The notes below the pieces were generated by a model. The model ran no database searches. It was not told the DNA's origin and saw only the letters and a program-made list of their open reading frames with translations. The position numbers and the translations under genes were made by a program. Positions 47,023 through 55,297 of a stretch of 64,000 bases of DNA are shown here, piece by piece. The stretch comes from Chitinophaga sp. Cy-1792 (GTDB taxonomy: Bacteria; Bacteroidota; Bacteroidia; Chitinophagales; Chitinophagaceae): NCBI RefSeq assembly GCF_011752935.1, contig NZ_VWWO01000002.1, positions 1,426,001-1,490,000 of the forward strand, written 5' to 3'. Positions within the stretch are counted from its first letter, which is position 1; each line of letters begins with the position of its first letter.

Positions 47023-47474
47023 AGTTTTGTTTTTGAAAGCACCTAAACTATCAGTAATAAGTGTAGTTTTTATCGCAGTAATAAATTCTTAATCTAGAAA
47101 TCATATTGCATGCAAATAACTACAATAATGTTAGTGCCTATTTAGGACTATTACACTGGGGAGATAGAAGAAAACAGCTATTTCAGCAGCGGGATCACAG
47201 CAAAAAGGCGACTTTAAGTCGCCTTTTTGCTGTGATCCCGCTGTGATCTCAAAAATAAGCCCAAGGTAAGCCACAGTGGCTCATCTAATATATTACATAA
47301 TAAACAGGTGCCCGAATGATTTGCCTTTTTTTAAACGGCTTCGAGATCTTTCAGCATTTTCGGTTTTACCTTTTTATCGTTCTAAGATATTTCTGTGCAG
47401 TAGTAGCAGCCTGATTTCACCAATATTGCAAACAAAGATATCAGCACTATATTTGAAATCATAGCGCTGTATTG
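47023..47474. other. Gene-free stretch of about 450 bases with a tRNA-derived palindrome
   Basis: No convincing coding frame (the 62-codon frame at 47276-47464 looks like chance). It contains the perfect palindrome at 47187-47243 and a copy of the 60-bp segment (TGATCCCGCTG ... GCCACAGTGGCTCA) also found after 48289. Confidence 0.55.
47187..47243. repeat. 57-bp perfect palindrome made of tRNA-Lys 3'-end arms
   Basis: The 28-base arms (47187-47214 and 47216-47243) are exact reverse complements around a single base. Each arm ends with CAGCGGGATCACAGC or its complement, so both carry the 3' end of a tRNA-Lys gene in opposite orientation, joined by an 8-bp GGCGACTT/AAGTCGCC centre. It could act as a strong hairpin or terminator, or be left from inversion or integration at a tRNA end. 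Confidence 0.7.
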
Positions 47475-47915
47475 CTAGGCTTCAATTTCTATGCTTTCTA
47501 AAAATTCAAATTGGGATCGGCCGTCAAGCTCTTGTATTTTATAACTATTAAATTTGTTGTTATGAATTTCCCAAATCAATCTCTCTTCTTCGTCATCATT
47601 TACTACATAAAACATTCCAGTAATATAGGTGTTTTCTAAATTAGCCTTAAGTACCTGTTTTAGGCAAAACAAAATTTGGTACTGGAGGTAATCTATTGCA
47701 AAACTCCGAATATGTCCACTATAAGCTGCATAGTCTCTATAATTCATAAAATTGTCCAGAATACGCCACCCTTTCATGTAAAGGTCAGCCTGATCCCTTG
47801 ATAAGCCATAATCATATGCTACATTCACCGACTCTTCAAGTGCAGCGCGAAACACTGGCAACTGCTCATCAGAATAACAAACTAAATGTCCTGATATTGA
47901 AATAAAATTTCCCAT
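47475..47915 (-). CDS. Immunity-type protein next to a toxin C-terminus remnant
   Basis: A 146-residue, cytosolic, acidic protein (MGNFISISGHLVCYSDEQLPVF, LSRDQADLYMKGWRILDNFMNYRD, FYVVNDDEEERLIWEI). I do not recognise a named family. It lies 3 bases after a 54-codon frame that has no start codon and looks like a toxin end, in the typical toxin-then-immunity order. Likely a cognate or orphan immunity protein. Confidence 0.65.
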   Translation of the reverse strand: MGNFISISGHLVCYSDEQLPVFRAALEESVNVAYDYGLSRDQADLYMKGWRILDNFMNYRDYAAYSGHIRSFAIDYLQYQILFCLKQVLKANLENTYITGMFYVVNDDEEERLIWEIHNNKFNSYKIQELDGRSQFEFLESIEIEA

Positions 47916-47918
47916 ATT

Positions 47919-48083
47919 TTAATTTTTTCCAAGTCCAACAACAACTTTTCTTCCTCTCTTTTCAATCAAATCTTTCGTATACTGGTCTGCACCATTATAG
48001 CGCAAAATTAGCGCTTCCTTACCAGTTGGCTTTGCATATTCAATTGCCCGATTAATTGATTTACCATGATAATCTATTTTTTC
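47919..48083 (-). pseudogene. 54-codon C-terminal remnant of a polymorphic toxin (no start codon)
   Basis: Read on the minus strand, the frame is open for 54 codons between two stops and contains no Met. Residues include KIDYHGKSINRAIEYAKP, TGKEALILRYNGADQYT and KDLIEKRGRKVVVGLGKN. The stop TAA is 3 bases before the ATG of the putative immunity gene, as in toxin/immunity pairs. The fragment begins just after an in-frame TAA, with the tRNA-ended repeat B about 65 bases beyond. It may be a remnant of an Rhs-, CDI- or other secreted toxin tip. Confidence 0.5.
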
Positions 48084-48147
48084 TTATCCTGAAAGCATCA
48101 CAGTAAGAACGAATGCTTCAAGCTCAATCCCAACAAAGGTCTACCAG

Positions 48148-48307
48148 GAAAAAGGATACAGTAAATCTAAAATTATTTATTGTATCCTTTCAGATTCGTT
48201 TTGTATGATTTACCTTTTATTGGCAAAAGCAAAAAAGCCGCTTAAATCCTACGATTCAAGCGGCTTTAATATCCTTTGATTGTTATGTTGTGATCCCGCT
48301 GGGACTC
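48148..48307. repeat. Copy B of the tRNA-ended repeat
   Basis: A copy of the element at 41710-41845 with a different hairpin stem (AAAGCCGCTT/AAGCGGCTTT, compensatory changes) and a different inner loop. It ends with 20 bases (48288-48307, TTGTGATCCCGCTGGGACTC) identical to the tRNA-Lys 3' part at 50154-50173, where the T-arm begins. The segment after it, to about 48340, is related to the one after 47231. Confidence 0.65.
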
Positions 48308-48486
48308 ACAACATAAATCCAGCGTTAGCCACAATGGCTCAATCGTACTACCCGAGCATTTCCCATCGCTTTGAGATCAGAAAAAAGCTGGCGAAAGTTC
48401 TCACCAGTTTATTAATTTAACAATAGTATTCAATATGAAATTTCCAGTTAATGCTGGAGGTAAAGGCTCTAAGTGGTCTCAAGTCA

Positions 48487-48918
48487 TTAATAATGGACAG
48501 ATTCCAAATAAGACAAAAAATTTTCAAAACCAGTAGCACGGTCAATTGCTTCATCATCAGCCATTCCTATAAAAGGGACTTCAATAAACGACTTCGCACT
48601 TAATCTGATTCCCAATGCAGTGTCGCCTCCATCTGAACCTATAAAAAATAACCCAGGTGCAAAATCGCGAACTAAATAATCTTCATTAGCCTCTATTAAT
48701 TCCTCTAGTGGCCAAAAACGTACGTATTTTCCATCCTGACCAATCCTCCCTTCTCCTCCATTATATTCACGCATAAATTCCACATATTCCAAGGGAAGAT
48801 CAACAGGAATTGCTTTCAATATTTTTTGAAACAATGCATTTTCAAGCGGCTGATTTGGCGAAAAATGAACTAAATAACTGTTAAAACCGATATTCATATT
48901 AATATTTCTTATATCCAT
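48487..48918 (-). CDS. SUKH/SMI1-KNR4-family immunity protein
   Basis: A 143-residue protein with the SMI1/KNR4 signature (LPLEYVEFMREYNGGEGRIG, YVRFWPLEELIEANEDYLVRDFAPGLFFIGSDGGDTALGIRL). In bacteria, SUKH proteins are the most common immunity proteins of polymorphic toxins. No toxin gene is upstream on its strand, so it looks like an orphan immunity gene. The start is either 48918 or 48897 (MNIGFNSYL). Confidence 0.88.
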   Translation of the reverse strand: MDIRNINMNIGFNSYLVHFSPNQPLENALFQKILKAIPVDLPLEYVEFMREYNGGEGRIGQDGKYVRFWPLEELIEANEDYLVRDFAPGLFFIGSDGGDTALGIRLSAKSFIEVPFIGMADDEAIDRATGFENFLSYLESVHY

Positions 48919-49222
48919 TCATAATGCGCTGTAAGTTATTTCAAAATGTTGTATACTACTATGTTCCAATCTTATAAACGGAATTTTGTTAGCACTTGTT
49001 GAAGTGCAAGCCGGTTGAATGCAGCATTAAGTGGAAGGTCAAAAATCAAAAAAAGGAGACAGTACGATTAATAGGTTTTCCCATGGTTTAACCTTTCTCT
49101 GAATTTAAGGAAAAATGGTGATAGTATCACAAGGTCTGACGTTTTATGGATAGTATCAAACAGGCCGATCTGATATCTTTCTTTTTAATTCATCACAGTT
49201 TCCTTTCGTATTGGAGCCTTCG
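48919..49222. other. Gene-free stretch of about 300 bases
   Basis: I see no convincing gene or site. Confidence 0.5.
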
Positions 49223-49357
49223 TTATTGCCTCAGGACAATGGTTACTAAATTTTCCAAATCATATGATTTATTCCATTCTCTATCAATTTTCTTTGAAAC
49301 TAAAATAAAATAACTGGTGGCCCACTTAAATGCCAATCCGAAGCAACGTTCCCACAT
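49223..49357 (-). CDS. Small 44-residue reading frame directly after an immunity-like gene
   Basis: MWERCFGLAFKWATSYFILV and SKKIDREWNKSYDLENLVTI are in the frame. Its ATG begins 2 bases after the stop of the gene at 49360-49818 on the same strand. It is weakly supported; it could be a small membrane-associated product, the start of a decayed gene, or chance. Confidence 0.3.
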   Translation of the reverse strand: MWERCFGLAFKWATSYFILVSKKIDREWNKSYDLENLVTIVLRQ

Positions 49358-49359
49358 AT

Positions 49360-49818
49360 TTAGTATAAATATCTTTGCTCTTTTATTTTTGCAGGATAAG
49401 GCAATGATAATAGATATTCCATATCTATTTTATTCCAAAGACTTTGCATAAATTGAGCATCAACCTGCTTATAGTTTCCTGTAAAAAAAAGTGTTAACCC
49501 TTCATAAAAAAGTTCCACAATTTTCACCATCGGTTGATTCGAATCTGCAATTTCTTGAATAGGAATCTGAATCGGATAAGCTTTTAATTTATCTCCTTTG
49601 ACAATTGTAGGCGAATATACATGAACTCCTGCAGGACCAAATCTCCCTTGTTTAAAAAATGTCAGCGTAAGACAAATATTCCAAGTATCATGTATAATAA
49701 TTTTTTTAGGGGTTAGTATATTTTCTTCAATAAAACTCTCAAAATATTCTCTCACCTTGAAAGATAGTGGCGGCCGAATATCTTTAGGGCCAGTCTGATT
49801 AATACTAAAACTCCCCAT
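49360..49818 (-). CDS. Putative immunity-type protein of unknown family
   Basis: A 152-residue cytosolic protein (MGSFSINQTGPKDIRPPLSFK, IIIHDTWNICLTLTFFKQGRFGPAGVHVYSPT, EYLLSLPYPAKIKEQRYLY). The size, lack of signal and location next to SUKH and toxin-remnant genes suggest an immunity protein, but no family could be named. The region before its start does not hold a clear toxin frame. Confidence 0.55.
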   Translation of the reverse strand: MGSFSINQTGPKDIRPPLSFKVREYFESFIEENILTPKKIIIHDTWNICLTLTFFKQGRFGPAGVHVYSPTIVKGDKLKAYPIQIPIQEIADSNQPMVKIVELFYEGLTLFFTGNYKQVDAQFMQSLWNKIDMEYLLSLPYPAKIKEQRYLY

Positions 49819-50126
49819 TTGTACTCACAATTTAATAACTTCATTAAACTTCTTAACCTGTTTACAGCTTTAGGAAATTTCGAACCTGCTAAAAACCTAA
49901 AATGATCCACTAGTTGTACTATTCTATCGGATTTTCTGGCAGAATATAGCCCTAAAACGATTAGCAGTAAAAATAAAATTTAATACTTCATTTCCAAACC
50001 AGCGGCTAAAATACGGCGTTTAGAAATTGCTTTGCATATTCGTATTGTTAACGTGGGGATGAGTTAAAGAAAAGTAAACTTTGTGCCTAAACGTAAACAT
50101 TATAGAGGAAGTAATAGCGTAAAAGC
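49819..50126. other. Gene-free stretch of about 300 bases
   Basis: No convincing gene. On the minus strand a frame of about 60 codons (hydrophobic ILFLLLIVLGLYSARKS, then DRIVQLVDHFRFLAGSK) is open, but it follows an in-frame stop and is not in frame with the gene at 49818; it may be a decayed small membrane protein. Confidence 0.45.
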
Positions 50127-50151
50127 AAAAAACCTGCGACTAGCGCAGGTT
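50127..50151 (-). terminator. tRNA-Lys terminator
   Basis: On the minus strand an 8-bp stem (AACCTGCG/CGCAGGTT) is followed by a T-run directly after the tRNA 3' end. Confidence 0.75.
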
Positions 50152-50156
50152 TTTTG

Positions 50157-50229
50157 TGATCCCGCTGGGACTCGAACCCAGGGCCCATACATTAAAAGTG
50201 TATTGCTCTACCAACTGAGCTACGGAATC
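50157..50229 (-). tRNA. tRNA-Lys (anticodon TTT)
   Basis: A 73-nt cloverleaf on the minus strand. The acceptor stem GATTCCG pairs with CGGGATC, with discriminator A and no encoded CCA. The D-arm has GCTCAGTTGGTAGAGC, the anticodon stem-loop is ATACA-CTTTTAA-TGTAT (anticodon TTT), and the T-arm is CTGGGTTCGAGTCCCAG. Copies of its 3' end occur at 41835, 47187-47243 and 48288. Confidence 0.96.
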
Positions 50230-50446
50230 ATTTAATGATGTTTGTGTTTCATTGTTGGGACGCAAAGATAGGGGAAACTATTTAATAATCAAGTTTTTAT
50301 AAAAGTTTTTTTTAAAATTTTCCTGCACCGTAATCATCAGCTGTTTTTAATAAGCTGTTAAAATAGATAGAAATTTTAAATTAATGATACGACATTGATG
50401 ACTAATCATTAAATTTGGTAATCGTTGAACCTTTAAAAATTGTGTC

Positions 50447-51202
50447 ATGATGAGAAGATTCGAAAATAAGGTGGCCTTTATCACAGGTGGAAACTCAGGA
50501 ATAGGCAAAGCTGTCGCCATACTGATCGCCCGTGAAGGCGCCAAAGTAATGATCGTCGATATCAAAGAGAATGCCGCAGCGCTGGAAGAAGTAAGAAAGG
50601 AAGGGGGAGAAGTCAGGTTTTTTAAATGTGACGTATCGAAGCCGGAAGAAATGGAACAGGCAGTAAATGAAACAGTGAAAGCTTTTGGCAGCCTCGATAT
50701 AGCGCTCAACAATGCCGGCATTGTTGATGCTTCCCCTATACACGAAAAATCAATAGAGGAATGGCAACGTGTCATTAATATTAATCTCAGCGGCATTTTC
50801 TATGGCCTCAAATACCAGATTGCACAAATGCGTAATCAGGCAACGGGTGGCGCCATCGTAAATATGGGCTCCATTATGAGCCAGGTAGCAGAACAGGGTA
50901 TCAGTGCCTATGTTTCTTCAAAACACGGCCTGGTAGGCCTCACCAAAGTAGCTGCACTGGAAAATGCAACTAACAATATCCGCGTGAATGCCATCGGACC
51001 AGGATATATAGAAACACCGTTACTGCTGGATAACAGCGCCGGCGGCAACGATTACAGAGCGTATATGGAATCTAAACACGCTATGAAACGCCTGGGTAAA
51101 CCGGAAGAAATCGCGAAAGCCTTCCTGTTCCTGGCTTCTGATGATGCCAGCTTCTGTACAGGCGCCTACCTGCCCGTTGATGGCGGCTATTTGATTCAAT
51201 AA
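50447..51202 (+). CDS. Short-chain dehydrogenase/reductase
   Basis: A 251-residue classical SDR: ITGGNSGIGKAVAIL, LNNAGIVDASP, and YVSSKHGLVGLTK (catalytic Tyr and Lys); the C-terminus GAYLPVDGGYLIQ is typical. Followed 13 bases later by a MarR-family gene on the same strand. Confidence 0.93.
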   Translation: MMRRFENKVAFITGGNSGIGKAVAILIAREGAKVMIVDIKENAAALEEVRKEGGEVRFFKCDVSKPEEMEQAVNETVKAFGSLDIALNNAGIVDASPIHEKSIEEWQRVININLSGIFYGLKYQIAQMRNQATGGAIVNMGSIMSQVAEQGISAYVSSKHGLVGLTKVAALENATNNIRVNAIGPGYIETPLLLDNSAGGNDYRAYMESKHAMKRLGKPEEIAKAFLFLASDDASFCTGAYLPVDGGYLIQ

Positions 51203-51215
51203 CTATTACGGCTAA

Positions 51216-51638
51216 ATGAAAAAAAGTAAAACTACCTTAAGAAGAACACTGGGCATCGTATTGGTCCAGACTTTCAACGCTGTCTATACTAAGTCCCAGG
51301 ACTATTTTAAGGAGTTTGGAATGACATCCCAACAGTATAACGTACTGTCTATCCTGGCTGAATCGCCGGAGGCTTTATCTACCTCCGCCATCCTGGAGAA
51401 AATGGTGGAAAAAAATGCTGGCGTATCCAGGCTGGTAGACAGACTCCTGGCTAAAGGCCTGGTAAAAAAGAAAACCAGTAAAACGGATAAACGCCTGATA
51501 GCTGTCACACTCACCCCTGAGGGCACACAGCTGCTCGCCGTTATGAACAGCAGACTCGAAGAAATCGATCAGGTGTATAGCGCCCTGACAGACGCAGAAA
51601 CGACCGAGCTAATCAGGCTCCTTCAAAAAATCAGTTAA
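51216..51638 (+). CDS. MarR-family transcription regulator
   Basis: A 140-residue winged-helix protein: MTSQQYNVLSILAESPEALSTSAILEKMVEKNAGVSRLVDRLLAKGLVKKKTSKTDKRLIAVTLTPEG is the MarR core. It is co-transcribed with the SDR gene upstream and probably regulates that operon. Confidence 0.92.
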   Translation: MKKSKTTLRRTLGIVLVQTFNAVYTKSQDYFKEFGMTSQQYNVLSILAESPEALSTSAILEKMVEKNAGVSRLVDRLLAKGLVKKKTSKTDKRLIAVTLTPEGTQLLAVMNSRLEEIDQVYSALTDAETTELIRLLQKIS

Positions 51639-51652
51639 TTCAATTCTTATTT

Positions 51653-51692
51653 ATAGCCAGGGCAGAAACAAACATGTTTCTGCCCTGGCTAT
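51653..51692 (+). terminator. Strong terminator-like hairpin
   Basis: A 17-bp perfect stem (ATAGCCAGGGCAGAAAC and its complement) with a 6-base loop, after the MarR gene. Confidence 0.7.
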
Positions 51693-51901
51693 TATCTGAT
51701 ACCCCGCAATTCCTGCCTTTCATCAAATAGGTGTAATATCTACGCTTTTTATTTCTATATTTAAACGGTGAGCAATAGTGCTCCTGTTGTTGGTAAAATA
51801 CTATCGGTTTCGGATAAACGAATATGCTTATGTCGTCAGGGATTGCCTGTAAGCGCCGCTATTCATAGAAACAGCATTTAAAAAATTCCACGTAGAATAA
51901 T

Positions 51902-54307
51902 ATGATAATGAAAAAGACATCTTTCCGGTTGGCAGTGATACTTTTATGTTCCTATCATACCGGGTATAGCCAAACGTCCAATGCGCTGAAGCTCTGGTAT
52001 ACCAAACCAGCTACTGTTTTTGAAGAAGCTATGCCTGTCGGCAACGGAAGGCTGGGGGCCATGGTATATGGAGGCGTAACAGAAGAGCAACTATCACTCA
52101 ATGAAGCGACCCTTTGGTCTGGTAATCCCATCCATGCGGACACCATCAATCCCAATGCAAAAAATTATCTGAAGCCTGTGCGTGAAGCGCTCTTCAATGA
52201 AGATTACAAGGAGGCGGAACGCCTGGTACACTTCATGCAAGGGCCATACACGGAATCATATGCGCCGCTGGGAAACCTGCGCTTCGCCTTCGATAACAAA
52301 GGAGCCGTAACAAACTATAAACGCGAACTGGATATTCAACATGCCATCTCGAAAGTCACCTATACCATCGATGGAACGCAATATACCAGGGAAGTATTCG
52401 CCTCGCATCCGGACCAGGTCATCGTTATTAAATTCACCGCCACCGGAAAGGATAAACTTAACTTCAGCTGTAACTTCGATAGTCAGCTCAAAGCCGCCGG
52501 CAGTGCAAAGAATAATACCCTTCAGCTAACTGGCTGGTCGCCAATACACGCCGAACCCAGCTACAGAGGAAATATTAAAAATGCGATCGTATACGATACC
52601 ATCAATGGTATGCGGTTTATGGCCGCGTTGAAAGTAGCCCAAACCGACGGACAACAATCCGCTGCAAATGGCACATTGCATATCAGTAACGCCCGCGAAG
52701 TGGTATTACTACTCTCCATGGCTACCAGCTACAACGGCTTCGATAAGAACCCCGGCACTAATGGGCTGGATGAAAAAGCTTTGGCACAACAATATCTTGC
52801 CACTGCCGGCACTAAAAAATATGATGCTTTGAAATCCAGGCATACAAAGGATTTCAGCAGCCTGTTCGATAGAGTATCTATCAACCTTGGTGAAGAAGAA
52901 AATGAAAAGCTCTCCACGGTAGATCGGCTAAACCGTATCGCAGCAGGGAAAACGGATAATAGCCTGGTGGCATTGTTCTATCAGTTCAGCAGGTACTTAC
53001 TGATCAGTGCTTCCCGTCCTGGTGGTATCCCGACGAATCTGCAGGGAATCTGGAACGAATTGACCCGCCCACCATGGAGCAGCAACTATACCACTAATAT
53101 CAATGCGGAAATGAATTACTGGGGAGTGGAAAGTGGTAACCTGTCGGAACTGCAAATGCCATTTTTTGATTTATTGCAAAGACTAACCGTTACGGGTGCA
53201 TCCACCGCTAAAAACTTCTATAATGCCGGTGGATGGGCCTTGCATCATAATACTGATATTTGGGCACTCACCAATCCTGTCGGTGATTATGGGGAAGGTG
53301 GCCCGCAATGGGCAAACTGGGCTATGGGCGGCGTTTGGATGTCCACCCATATCTGGGAACATTACCAGTTTACACAAGACAGGAAATTCCTGCAGCAGAC
53401 CTACCCGATTATGAAAGGCGCGGTGCAGTTTTGCCTGGATTTTCTTACTGCAGATAAAAAAGGTAACCTGGTAACCGCTCCATCTACTTCTCCCGAAAAT
53501 ACCTTTATTACGGACAAAGGCTACGAAGGGCATGTGTTATACGGTGGTACTGCTGATCTGGCCATGATCCGGCAGTTGTTCAATGATTATATAAATGCCA
53601 CCCGTGTGTTGAATACGGATGCCACCATGCAAGCGCAGGTAGCGGCAGCGCTGGCAAAGCTGTATCCTTACCAGGTAGGTAAGGCAGGCAACTTACAGGA
53701 ATGGTATTACGACTGGAAAGATGTAGAGCCGCACCATCGCCATTTGTCGCATTTATTTGGCGCATTTCCGGGTAATACGATCACCACTTCACAAACACCT
53801 GAGCTGGCCGATGCTGTCCGAAAAACGCTGGAATTCAGGACCAACGATGGTACCGGATGGGCCATTACCTGGCGTATCGCGCTCTGGGCACGACTCCAGA
53901 ATGCCGAGCGCGCCTATGATGCCGTGAAGAAATTACTGCGTCACGTCGGACATGATGCACCTGCCCAATACGATGGTGGCGGTGGTATTTACAGCAATTT
54001 CCTTGGCGCTCACCCGCCTTTCCAGATCGATGGTAATTTCGGTGGTGGTGCCGGTATAGCAGAGATGCTCCTGCAGAGCCACCAGGGATATATTGAGTTT
54101 TTACCAGCCTTACCAGATGAATGGCCTGCCGGAGAAGTGAAAGGCCTGGTGGCCAGAGGCGGATTTGTAGTAGATATGAAATGGCATAATAAGAAGATCG
54201 ACAGCGTAACTATTCTTTCCCGCAACGGTGGTATCTGTAAAGTAAAAACAGCTGATGGGTTTAAAAACATCAACACACAGGCAGGGAAATCTTATAGGAT
54301 CATCTGA
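51902..54307 (+). CDS. GH95-family glycosidase (alpha-L-fucosidase or related), secreted
   Basis: An 801-residue protein with a signal peptide (about residues 1-24; the start could be the second ATG at 51908). The GH95 N-terminal signature is LWYTKPATVFEEAMPVGNGRLGAMVYGG and LSLNEATLWSGNP. The catalytic (alpha/alpha)6 barrel has TNINAEMNYWGVESGNLSEL, TAPSTSPENTF and HRHLSHLFGAFPG. GH95 enzymes cut alpha-1,2-L-fucose or, in some members, L-galactose. Monocistronic. Confidence 0.93.
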   Translation: MIMKKTSFRLAVILLCSYHTGYSQTSNALKLWYTKPATVFEEAMPVGNGRLGAMVYGGVTEEQLSLNEATLWSGNPIHADTINPNAKNYLKPVREALFNEDYKEAERLVHFMQGPYTESYAPLGNLRFAFDNKGAVTNYKRELDIQHAISKVTYTIDGTQYTREVFASHPDQVIVIKFTATGKDKLNFSCNFDSQLKAAGSAKNNTLQLTGWSPIHAEPSYRGNIKNAIVYDTINGMRFMAALKVAQTDGQQSAANGTLHISNAREVVLLLSMATSYNGFDKNPGTNGLDEKALAQQYLATAGTKKYDALKSRHTKDFSSLFDRVSINLGEEENEKLSTVDRLNRIAAGKTDNSLVALFYQFSRYLLISASRPGGIPTNLQGIWNELTRPPWSSNYTTNINAEMNYWGVESGNLSELQMPFFDLLQRLTVTGASTAKNFYNAGGWALHHNTDIWALTNPVGDYGEGGPQWANWAMGGVWMSTHIWEHYQFTQDRKFLQQTYPIMKGAVQFCLDFLTADKKGNLVTAPSTSPENTFITDKGYEGHVLYGGTADLAMIRQLFNDYINATRVLNTDATMQAQVAAALAKLYPYQVGKAGNLQEWYYDWKDVEPHHRHLSHLFGAFPGNTITTSQTPELADAVRKTLEFRTNDGTGWAITWRIALWARLQNAERAYDAVKKLLRHVGHDAPAQYDGGGGIYSNFLGAHPPFQIDGNFGGGAGIAEMLLQSHQGYIEFLPALPDEWPAGEVKGLVARGGFVVDMKWHNKKIDSVTILSRNGGICKVKTADGFKNINTQAGKSYRII

Positions 54308-54383
54308 TATTAATATTGTTTTAATAAGAAGAATATCATGGATGTCTCAATAGCAATTCCATTTCAGATTTTGTTTGATGGAT

Positions 54384-54420
54384 TAACAACTGATCTCTAC
54401 AGCCTAGAGATCAGTTGTTA
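54384..54420. terminator. 15-bp perfect hairpin between converging genes
   Basis: TAACAACTGATCTCT and its complement flank a 7-base loop, between the GH95 gene and the SDR gene, which converge. Confidence 0.5.
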
Positions 54421-54494
54421 AGTTCTCTCTACTGAGTAGAGACGGTTTGCTACCGCCAGTAAAATGACTTTTGACATCCTCGTTTTACTAAATA

Positions 54495-55232
54495 TCACCA
54501 GGGTATTTCTCCTGTTGCCGGATTATTTTCTTCACTAAAGAATTTTCCTGTTGGCCCATCTTTGTCGAGCAACGCGTATTTTACAATGCGTGCTCCGGCA
54601 ACATCAACACTGCCAGGCCCGCGTTGACCATTGAAATCTGTTTTTGTATATCCCGGGCAGACGGCGTTTACTTTGAAGTGGCTATCCTTTAGCTCGTATG
54701 CCAACACAACGGTGTACATATTCATGGCTGATTTTGAAGAAAGATAAACAGCACCTTTGTAGTCATAATACTTGTAGGAAGGGTCGCTATGCAACGTAAT
54801 GGAGCCCTGGCTGGAACTTACATTTACAATACGTGGTGCAGCAGATGCGCTCAATAAATCAATAAATGCCTGTGTAACTCGTACTACCCCGTAAAGATTT
54901 GCATCGTAAGCTGCTTTGAACTGTGCGATGGTGGCATCCAATGCCGACTGCGGATAGCCACCATAAATGCCGGCGTTATTGACAAGTATGTCCAGCGTTT
55001 TTGTTTTTCTGCCAATCGCTGTACGGGCATTTTTTACAGATTCGTCATCTGTAATATCAAGCTGGATAGCTGCTGCATTGGTTAGCCCCTCTGCCAATAG
55101 TTTATTTACTGCTGTTATACCGTTCTCTAAATTGCGGCTGCCGAGGTATACATAGATCCCTTTATGCGCCAGCTGACGTGCAACTTCAAAGCCAATGCCT
55201 TTGTTTGCACCTGTTACTAATGCTGATTTCAT
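54495..55232 (-). CDS. Short-chain dehydrogenase/reductase, carbonyl-reductase-like
   Basis: From the ATG at 55232 the product has 245 residues. TGANKGIGFEVARQL is the cofactor motif; LVNNAGIYGG and YLSSKSAMNMYTVVLAYEL hold the active-site Tyr-Lys. It follows an AraC-type gene on the same strand. The open frame continues to 55355, but that part overlaps the AraC gene and looks non-coding. Confidence 0.9.
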   Translation of the reverse strand: MKSALVTGANKGIGFEVARQLAHKGIYVYLGSRNLENGITAVNKLLAEGLTNAAAIQLDITDDESVKNARTAIGRKTKTLDILVNNAGIYGGYPQSALDATIAQFKAAYDANLYGVVRVTQAFIDLLSASAAPRIVNVSSSQGSITLHSDPSYKYYDYKGAVYLSSKSAMNMYTVVLAYELKDSHFKVNAVCPGYTKTDFNGQRGPGSVDVAGARIVKYALLDKDGPTGKFFSEENNPATGEIPW

Positions 55233-55297
55233 TTTGTTTAAATTAATGAAGCAAAAGTAGGTGGCTGAAAAAGAGGGAAGATGGACAAATCGATTTA

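Noticed and set aside
47276..47464. 62-codon plus-strand frame in a gap
   Set aside because: Low-complexity, Ser/Leu/Ile-rich translation with no recognisable pattern; sits in a repeat-containing region.
49828..50020. Minus-strand hydrophobic frame upstream of the gene at 49818
   Set aside because: It follows an in-frame stop after ATG AAG TAT and is out of frame with the next gene; could be a decayed small membrane protein but support is too weak.
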